Of a DNA stretch of 36,874 bases, positions 32,185 through 36,874 are shown one piece after another. A program made the translations under genes and the position numbers. The DNA is from an uncultured bacterium (GTDB taxonomy: Bacteria; Armatimonadota; HRBIN16), in contig CALJAP010000205.1 of NCBI GenBank assembly GCA_938027655.1, positions 1 through 36,874 of the forward strand. Direction: 5' to 3'. The stretch's first letter is position 1. Every line of letters starts with the position of its first letter. Under the pieces are notes generated by a model. It made no database searches, had not been told where the DNA came from, and saw nothing but the letters and a program-made list of their open reading frames with translations.

Positions 32185-33081
32185 ATGTCGTTGTCCCGCA
32201 AGACGCTGGCAGCCATACTATCGGTTATTTCCAACAGCACGCTGGTAGTGTTCAAACTACTGGTGGGCTTCCTATCGGGGTCCGTTAGTGTCATCGCGGA
32301 GGGGATACATTCGGCAAACGACCTGATTGCTTCGCTGATTGCGCTCGTTTCGGTTCGCATCGCCGAGCGTCCCCCGGATAGAGAACACCCCTACGGACAC
32401 GGTAAAGCAGAAAGCATCTCCGCAGCCGCCGAAGCGATATTGATTGTGGGGGCTGCGATATGGATTGTCGCCGAGGCAATACAGAAAATACTTCACCCCA
32501 AACCGGTAGAGCACCTTGGCTGGGGTACCGTTGTGATGGCAGCATCGGTAGTGCTCAACGTGCTGGTATCACGCTACCTGTTTCGCGTAGCGCGCGAGGA
32601 AGACTCCCCCGCTCTGGAGGCAGACGCCCATCACCTGGCAACGGACGTGTATACCTCGCTGGGAGTACTCGTCGGACTGACCGTGACTTGGTTGACTGGC
32701 TGGCACGTGATCGACCCATTGATGGCTATCGGAGTGGCGGTGCTGATATTGCGCATCGGCTTGAGCTTGACCATGAAATCCTTGCATCACTTAATGGATG
32801 CCCAGCTGCCGGTGGCGGAGGTATCGCGTATTGAGGGCATCCTGAACGGCGAAACGCGCATCCACTCATGGCATAACCTGCGCACGCGCAAATCCGGCAG
32901 CATACGCCACATCGATCTGCACATCGTCTTTCGCAACGATGCCACCCTGCTGGAGGCACATCAGGTGGCGGACGAGCTGGAGAAGCGCATCGCAGAGGAA
33001 CTCGCTCCCGCTCATGTAGTGATCCACGTAGACCCATACGACCCTGAAAAGGCAGAGCGAAAGAGAGCTAGCTATCGCTGA
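32185..33081 (+). CDS. Cation diffusion facilitator family metal efflux protein
   Basis: This 298-residue protein is a CDF (ZnT-type) antiporter exporting divalent metal ions in exchange for protons. Six membrane helices are followed by a cytoplasmic metal-binding domain. Metal-site motifs are HSANDLIAS (about 34-42, H-x3-D), the loop HPYGHGKAES (about 67-76) and HHLATDVYTS (about 148-157, H-x3-D). The C-terminal domain has HSWHNLRTRKSGSIRHIDLHIVF (about 227-249). H/D residues instead of D/D suggest Zn/Cd or Fe, not Mn, but I do not commit to a metal. It follows csrA by 20 bases and may be read through from the flagellar operon, but it has no known flagellar role. Confidence 0.93.
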   Translation: MSLSRKTLAAILSVISNSTLVVFKLLVGFLSGSVSVIAEGIHSANDLIASLIALVSVRIAERPPDREHPYGHGKAESISAAAEAILIVGAAIWIVAEAIQKILHPKPVEHLGWGTVVMAASVVLNVLVSRYLFRVAREEDSPALEADAHHLATDVYTSLGVLVGLTVTWLTGWHVIDPLMAIGVAVLILRIGLSLTMKSLHHLMDAQLPVAEVSRIEGILNGETRIHSWHNLRTRKSGSIRHIDLHIVFRNDATLLEAHQVADELEKRIAEELAPAHVVIHVDPYDPEKAERKRASYR

Positions 33082-33203
33082 AACAGGGCTTGGGCAGGAA
33101 CACTTTTCATGCGATGTCACGTATATGGATATGCTGGTGGCTCTTAGGTCTGATAGATGCAGGGCAATTTGAGAAGAATCCCACGAGACAAGCCGAAAAA
33201 ACC

Positions 33204-33232
33204 TTGACAGGACTTAGTGGTTGTGATATATA
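33204..33232 (+). promoter_or_regulatory. sigma70 promoter P1 upstream of the sigma factor gene
   Basis: TTGACA (33204-33209), perfect, and TATATA (33227-33232), five of six, are separated by the ideal 17 bases. The start site would be near 33239, giving a leader of about 200 bases to the GTG at 33446. Confidence 0.7.
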
Positions 33233-33303
33233 TAGAGTGGCTAAATAAATAGATGGTTCTCAAGGATAAGCAGGAATTGAGTTACATGTAGAGAAAAATA
33301 TAC

Positions 33304-33331
33304 TTGAAATTCATGCCAATAGTGGTAAAAT
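33304..33331 (+). promoter_or_regulatory. sigma70 promoter P2 upstream of the sigma factor gene
   Basis: TTGAAA (33304-33309) and TAAAAT (33326-33331) are each five of six matches, 16 bases apart. The start site would be near 33338, about 110 bases before the sigma factor start. Confidence 0.55.
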
Positions 33332-33445
33332 CATGAATCCTTTTCGCACCGAAAGGTGTCTAATATAAAAGGCTGTACGAAGAACGTGAAATGGCGCACG
33401 AATGCCCGATTACCGGGCATGGTCACCGAGGGAGGGGAAAACAGA

Positions 33446-34471
33446 GTGAGTCGGCGAAACAGCACACGCAAAATGAGAAACACACCACCGGTAGCAGAGG
33501 AGCCGTTGGAGGACGAGCACCTGGAATCGGCAGAGATGGAGAACGAGGTGATTGACACCCTGCTGGACGAGGATATGCTTGTTGCCGAGCCAGTGGTTTC
33601 CGAACTGCACGAGGAAGGGTTGCTGCAAGAAGACCTTGAGGACGAGGTGCACGAGCGCGACGAGGAAATCCAGATGTGGATGCGTCAGGCGCGCAAGGCA
33701 CGTTTGCTGACCCCCGAAGAGGAGGTAGAGCTGGCACAGCGCGTGGCAGAGGGTGATGAAGAAGCGAAGACGCGCCTGATAGAGAGCAACCTGCGCCTGG
33801 TGGTTTCTATCGCCAAGCGGTACGCCTCGCGTGGTATCGCCTTGCCTGACCTGATTCAGGAGGGCAACTTGGGGCTTATTCGCGCGGTGGAGAAGTTCGA
33901 CTGGCGACGCGGATACCGCTTCAGCACGTATGCCACCTGGTGGATCCGCCGCGCCATCGCTCGCGCCATCATTAACCAGGGACGCACCATCCGCATTCCG
34001 GTATACGTGGCAGAGATTATCCAGAAGGTGGTGAAGGTAAGCAACCTGCTTCGGCAAGAGCTGCAGCGTGACCCCACCACCGAGGAGGTCGCTCGCGCGC
34101 TGAAGATGTCGCCTCGTCGGGTGGAAGAGGTGATGCGCGTCGCGCTGGAGCCGGTCTCGCTGGAGACGCCTGTGGGAGAAAAGGACAGCTCCACCATCGG
34201 CGATTTCGTGGAAGCAGAGAACACCCCCCACCCTACCGATGTGACCGATGCGATGATCCGGCGCGAGCAGATCGAAGCCATCCTGAGCAAACTCACCGAC
34301 CGCGAGGCGGAAGTGGTGCGGATGCGGTACGGGCTGATTGACGGCTACGCCCGCACGCTGGAAGAGGTCGGGCAGGAGTTGGGCGTAACGCGCGAACGGG
34401 TGCGCCAGATTGAGCTGCGCGCCATCAAGAAGCTGCGCCAGATTGGTCCGCAGGAACTCGCCAAGATGTAG
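33446..34471 (+). CDS. rpoD: Primary (SigA/RpoD-type) RNA polymerase sigma factor
   Basis: This protein directs RNA polymerase to housekeeping promoters. I start at GTG 33446, preceded by GAGGGAGG (33428-33435), giving 341 residues; an ATG at 33419 is in frame but lacks a binding site. An acidic N-terminal stretch (about 1-75) replaces the long region 1.1 of E. coli RpoD. Region 1.2 is [29 protein letters not shown]. Region 2 includes [19 protein letters not shown] and the -10 recognition helix [15 protein letters not shown]. Region 3 and region 4 follow ([39 protein letters not shown]). The complete 2.4 and 4.2 helices and the length fit a SigA-type factor. It is transcribed from the tandem promoters upstream. 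Confidence 0.93.
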   Translation: MSRRNSTRKMRNTPPVAEEPLEDEHLESAEMENEVIDTLLDEDMLVAEPVVSELHEEGLLQEDLEDEVHERDEEIQMWMRQARKARLLTPEEEVELAQRVAEGDEEAKTRLIESNLRLVVSIAKRYASRGIALPDLIQEGNLGLIRAVEKFDWRRGYRFSTYATWWIRRAIARAIINQGRTIRIPVYVAEIIQKVVKVSNLLRQELQRDPTTEEVARALKMSPRRVEEVMRVALEPVSLETPVGEKDSSTIGDFVEAENTPHPTDVTDAMIRREQIEAILSKLTDREAEVVRMRYGLIDGYARTLEEVGQELGVTRERVRQIELRAIKKLRQIGPQELAKM

Positions 34472-34511
34472 CGTGTCCTTCTCCGGCGCAGCCGGTTTAT
34501 ATAAACGGACA

Positions 34512-34534
34512 GCGGCAGGGTTGCCCCCTGCCGC
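34512..34534 (+). terminator. Terminator hairpin after the sigma factor gene
   Basis: GCGGCAGGG (34512-34520) pairs perfectly with CCCTGCCGC (34526-34534) around a five-base loop, 40 bases after the stop at 34471. The following T run is poor (CGTTGCTC), so termination may be partial. Confidence 0.55.
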
Positions 34535-34946
34535 CGTTGCTCGAGGTAGCCCCCTTGCAACAACCATCAGCCGCCTTTGCCTGTTGTTACTGTGCTCCTG
34601 TGCGCTCCTGACAATCGTGTGATCTTTGCCTTCATGTCGCCGCCTGCAGGATAGCCGCTCTGGCATCGTCAACCCTTTTGCGCCTCCCTCGCGGTGAAGA
34701 TAGTTCCAAATCACACCTCCATTTTCTGAGTGAGTGCTCACTGAATGTGATACCACAGATGTTTGCGAGACGTCAATCCACCGGTGGTTTGTCAAACCCA
34801 TTTGGGGGAGGGCGAGGCTCCTTGCCGTGCCGTTTACCCTGTGCATTAGCGTTGACGGCTGGATTCGCCCCCGTTCAGACGAAGCCAGCCTGCGCTGGCT
34901 GTCGATTGGAGGAACCCCTCCCCTCTCCCCTGAAATACGAGGTGCC
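34535..34946 (+). other. Gene-free spacer with repeat fragments
   Basis: No gene is supported in these 412 bases. They carry copy 2 of the hairpin repeat (34879-34902) and a GGAGGGCGAGGCTCC sequence (34807-34821), both shared with the spacer at 22201-22547. A reading frame runs on upstream of the hydrogenase protease start through this repeat, but it has no protein-like character. I do not see a clear promoter for the hydrogenase maturation genes. Confidence 0.6.
34879..34902 (+). repeat. Hairpin repeat unit, copy 2
   Basis: This unit matches 22306-22329 in 23 of 24 positions. Here the stem is one pair longer (AGCCAGC 34883-34889 with GCTGGCT 34894-34900), because the single difference restores pairing. 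This suggests that the hairpin is the conserved element. Confidence 0.6.
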
Positions 34947-35420
34947 ATGGCAACGCACAGTATCTTGCTCATCGGGGTGGGTAACCCGTATCGTCAAGAC
35001 GACGGGGCGGGCATTGTGGTGGCACGCCGCCTTCGCCCGCTGTTGCCAGAGCGGGTAGAGTGTGTGGAATGTACCGGTGACCTGGTCGCCTTAATGGACG
35101 CATGGCAGGGCTACGACTTGGTTATCGTGATAGACGCCATGCATTCGGGGCGGTCGGCGGGCGAAGTGATACGCCTGGACGCTTCCGAACAGCCTCCCCC
35201 TGCACACGTGCGGTTTGCCTCTACCCATGCGGTGAGCTTGAGCGAAACGCTGGCGCTGGCACATGCGCTGAACCGGATGCCGCCGAAGGTGGTGGTCTAC
35301 GGTATTGAGGGCAAACACTTCGGCGAAGGCGAAGGGCTGTCGGCAGAGGTCGCAAAAGCGGTGGAGGATGTGGTACGCTATATCTTGCAGGAGCTGAGGG
35401 AAGGCAACGGGGATGCATGA
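34947..35420 (+). CDS. [NiFe]-hydrogenase maturation endopeptidase (HyaD/HoxW type)
   Basis: This 157-residue protease cuts the C-terminal tail off the hydrogenase large subunit after nickel insertion. The start ATG 34947 gives the family N-terminus ILLIGVGNPYRQDDGAGIVVARRL (about 6-29), in which an acidic residue of DDG is the first nickel-sensing ligand. VIVIDAMHSG (about 59-68) provides the Asp and STHAVSLSETLALAHAL (about 92-108) the His. A longer upstream reading frame exists but crosses the repeat region and is not protein-like. It is the first of three overlapping hydrogenase maturation genes. The pattern is closer to soluble group 3 type proteases than to HybD, but that is a weak call. 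No hydrogenase structural gene is in the window. Confidence 0.9.
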   Translation: MATHSILLIGVGNPYRQDDGAGIVVARRLRPLLPERVECVECTGDLVALMDAWQGYDLVIVIDAMHSGRSAGEVIRLDASEQPPPAHVRFASTHAVSLSETLALAHALNRMPPKVVVYGIEGKHFGEGEGLSAEVAKAVEDVVRYILQELREGNGDA

Positions 35421-35772
35421 GTTTTCGATAGCCGACGCCATCATACACGTTGCGCAAGAGCTCGTCCAGCAGAACGGAGGCGGAAAAGTAGAGCAGATAC
35501 ACCTGCGCATCGGCGAATTGCGACAGGTGGTGCCCGACGCTCTGCTCTTCGCCTTCGACATCCTCAAGCAGGACACCCCGCTCTCCGACGCCTCTCTGGA
35601 GTGGGAGACGGTCGCGACGCGAGTGCGGTGTAAGACCTGCGGTAGCGAGTACCACCCGAACGACATCTTCTGGGAGTGTCCCTCCTGCGGAGCAACAGGT
35701 GCAGAGGTGGTGGCGGGCGAGGAGCTGGACATCGTGGGAATCACGCTGGTGGAGGGTTCGGATGGAGATTAA
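35413..35772 (+). CDS. hypA: Hydrogenase nickel incorporation protein HypA
   Basis: HypA is the nickel-delivering metallochaperone for [NiFe] hydrogenase, acting with HypB. This 119-residue protein begins MHEFSIADAII; Met1-His2-Glu3 form the nickel site. A zinc domain carries two CxxC motifs (CKTCG about 74-78 and CPSCG about 91-95). Length is normal. Its start overlaps the protease gene by 8 bases and its end overlaps hypB by 11 bases, so translation of the three is coupled. Confidence 0.96.
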   Translation: MHEFSIADAIIHVAQELVQQNGGGKVEQIHLRIGELRQVVPDALLFAFDILKQDTPLSDASLEWETVATRVRCKTCGSEYHPNDIFWECPSCGATGAEVVAGEELDIVGITLVEGSDGD

Positions 35773-36403
35773 AGTAGTCAAGCGCATCATGGAGGCGAAC
35801 GAACAACATGCCGAGGTCATACGCCGCCGGCTACGCGAAGCAGGAGTAGTTGCGCTCAATCTGATTAGCGCACCCGGTTCGGGTAAAACCTCCTTGATTG
35901 AAGCCGCCATCCACAATCTGGAAGGCAGGGTGCGTATCGGTGTCATCGAGGGCGACCCTGATACCACCCGCGACGCCGAACGCATCGCGAGGCTGGATGT
36001 GCCTGTGGTGCAGATTAACACCGAAGGTGGGTGCCATCTGGAAGCGACGATGGTGCTGCGCGCGCTGGAGGAGATAGAGGTAGACAGCCTGCAACTGCTC
36101 TTTATCGAAAACGTCGGCAATCTGGTCTGTCCGGTCGTCTTCGATTTGGGAGAGACCTATCGTGTGGCGGTGGTGAGCGCGGCAGAAGGACATGATAAAC
36201 CCGCCAAATACCCTGCCCTCTTTCGCACTGCGCAGGTGACGGTGCTGAACAAGGTAGACCTGATCCCTTATCTGGACTTCGACGAGGAGCAGTTTACTTC
36301 CGACGTGCGTCGCTTGAACCCGGAGATGCCCATCCTGCGCGTCTCCTGCCGAACCGGCGAGGGGGTAAGCGAGTGGACGGAGTGGTTGCTGGGGAGGCTT
36401 TGA
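35762..36403 (+). CDS. hypB: Hydrogenase nickel incorporation GTPase HypB
   Basis: HypB is the GTPase that drives nickel transfer from HypA into the hydrogenase large subunit. This 213-residue protein starts at ATG 35762 (MEIKVVKRIMEANEQHAE). It has the P-loop SAPGSGKTS (about 36-44), GVIEGDPDTTRDAERI (about 59-74), the metal-binding GGCHLEA (about 87-93), ENVGNLVCP (about 119-127, with the second metal Cys) and the guanine-specificity motif NKVD (about 162-165). The N-terminal nickel-storage extension (CCxxPC or His-rich stretch) of many HypB proteins is absent. The hypCDEF genes are not in the window. Confidence 0.96.
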   Translation: MEIKVVKRIMEANEQHAEVIRRRLREAGVVALNLISAPGSGKTSLIEAAIHNLEGRVRIGVIEGDPDTTRDAERIARLDVPVVQINTEGGCHLEATMVLRALEEIEVDSLQLLFIENVGNLVCPVVFDLGETYRVAVVSAAEGHDKPAKYPALFRTAQVTVLNKVDLIPYLDFDEEQFTSDVRRLNPEMPILRVSCRTGEGVSEWTEWLLGRL

Positions 36404-36562
36404 AGCCTCTGCGTGCTTTGTATCATGGATGCGGATCTGAGCAGGAACCTCACCGCGTGCCGATTTGGAGGGTCGCGCTCTGTCGCGACCAAAAAGGTGG
36501 CGGCTCGGCAGGCTTCTTGCCATCCAAAAGAAGGAATCTCGACAGAACAACCTTGAAATAAG

Positions 36563-36585
36563 AGGGCGAGCGGTTCGCTCGCCCT
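36563..36585 (+). terminator. Bidirectional-looking terminator after hypB
   Basis: AGGGCGAGCG (36563-36572) pairs with CGCTCGCCCT (36576-36585) across a three-base loop, followed by TTTGAC on the plus strand and CTTATTTC on the minus strand. It lies between the convergent hypB and prepilin-like genes. The preceding 159 bases hold a second GC-rich hairpin (GGTCGCG 36471-36477 with CGCGACC 36484-36490) and no gene. Confidence 0.75.
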
Positions 36586-36614
36586 TTGACTACCCTGTGA
36601 GACTAAACTGCAGG

Positions 36615-36874
36615 CTACGGACTCAGGCTACCCGTAGTCATGTTCCCCCACGTCAGCTGCGTCCAGCGGAAGAACTTGGCGTGTCCATCCACAAAAGTGA
36701 CGTTCTCCCCACCGGCGTGGCGCGGCAGTCGGTCAAGCGTGCCCTGACCGAACTCCTGAATCCAGGAATCCGCCGTGCGACAGCAGTTCCATATCTTGCA
36801 GCAGCCTTCGGTGGCGAACGCCGTGCGCGCCGCAATCCAGTTGAAGTTGTTCGCATCCGGCCTCTGCCACACCC
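36615..36874 (-). CDS. C-terminal part of an H-X9-DG (DUF1559-like) prepilin-type protein, partial
   Basis: The frame runs off the right edge, so only the last 85 residues are seen. The motif HAGGENVTFVDGHAKFFRW contains His, nine residues and Asp-Gly, the hallmark of the prepilin-type processing-associated H-X9-DG domain found at the C-terminus of type II secretion-like pseudopilins. These proteins are very common in Planctomycetes and Armatimonadota. The upstream part has an unusual cluster of four cysteines (CCKIWNCC), which could form disulphides or bind metal. The N-terminal pilin-type signal would lie beyond the window. Confidence 0.8.
   Translation of the reverse strand, partial: VWQRPDANNFNWIAARTAFATEGCCKIWNCCRTADSWIQEFGQGTLDRLPRHAGGENVTFVDGHAKFFRWTQLTWGNMTTGSLSP

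Larger units (their letters stand above)
33082..33445 (+). other. AT-rich spacer before the sigma factor gene
   Basis: This 364-base spacer is clearly richer in A and T than its surroundings, especially 33160-33345, and contains no convincing reading frame. It holds two sigma70-like promoters (33204-33232 and 33304-33331) and a small GNRA-capped hairpin (CACC-GAAA-GGTG, 33347-33358). A short untranslated RNA or long regulatory leader for the sigma factor is possible; nothing I recognise. Confidence 0.6.

Noticed and set aside
34734-34946. Upstream extension of the hydrogenase protease reading frame.
   Set aside because: It runs through the repeat region and has no protein-like conservation; the ATG at 34947 gives the exact family N-terminus.
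33410-34972. Long open frame of 520 codons on the minus strand opposite the sigma factor gene.
   Set aside because: It is an antisense shadow: the plus frame encodes an unmistakable sigma factor, while the minus frame has low-complexity, His/Leu/Arg-rich content and no motif.
1-36874. tRNA, rRNA, CRISPR arrays, insertion sequences, attachment sites or replication origins.
   Set aside because: I read both strands for cloverleaf ends, regularly spaced repeats, transposase motifs and DnaA-box clusters and found none I could support.

Overview
The window looks like a chromosomal segment from a diderm, flagellated, free-living bacterium of moderately high GC. My best guess is an Armatimonadota-type lineage. 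The outer membrane is inferred from FlgH and FlgI (L and P rings), an LptF-type lipopolysaccharide transport permease and a small beta-barrel protein ending in phenylalanine. The taxon guess rests on the mix of glycoside hydrolases, a Uma2 nuclease, a prepilin-type H-X9-DG protein, non-canonical cytochrome bd-type subunits and a PspA operon. It is inference, not a measurement. No rRNA, tRNA, CRISPR array, insertion sequence or prophage is seen.

Layout. 1-3245 (+): a tightly coupled set of PspA, a beta-barrel protein, a J-domain-like protein whose HPD motif is changed, and a sugar ABC permease, behind a good sigma70-type promoter. 3450-5135 (-): a tiny membrane coiled-coil protein, a CheY-like receiver and a GH20-like glycosidase. 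5266-11150: a large lipoprotein glycoside hydrolase (+), a solitary Uma2 nuclease (+) and a secreted parallel beta-helix protein (-). 11204-19590 (-): a compact housekeeping run, in transcription order ribBA, ribH, htrA-like, accB, hom, lptF-like, glnD, mostly overlapping or a few bases apart. 19711-22122 (-): two CydA-like membrane proteins, the larger ending in a cytochrome c domain, under a near-consensus promoter whose -10 region overlaps a Fur-box-like sequence. 22548-22718 (+): a short single-helix membrane protein not previously called. 22715-23965 (-): an MFS transporter.

24075-32164 (+): a flagellar operon flgF-flgG-flgA-flgH-flgI-flgJ(rod-binding domain only)-flgN-flgK-flgL-fliW-csrA. 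It is preceded by an almost perfect FliA (sigma28) promoter at 23994-24021. The genes build the distal rod, L and P rings and hook-filament junction, and end with the FliW/CsrA pair that couples flagellin level to translation. A cation diffusion facilitator (32185-33081) follows. An AT-rich 364-base spacer with two sigma70-like promoters then leads to the primary sigma factor gene (33446-34471).

34947-36403 (+): three overlapping [NiFe]-hydrogenase maturation genes (HyaD-type protease, hypA, hypB), implying a hydrogenase elsewhere in the genome. The right edge cuts a minus-strand gene for an H-X9-DG prepilin-like protein. Two spacers (22201-22547 and 34535-34946) share short repeated, hairpin-forming sequences.

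The most unusual items are the CydA-like pair with complementary loss of haem-ligand residues and a cytochrome c tail, the possible CydX-like small protein beside it, and the PspA/barrel/J-like/permease operon.
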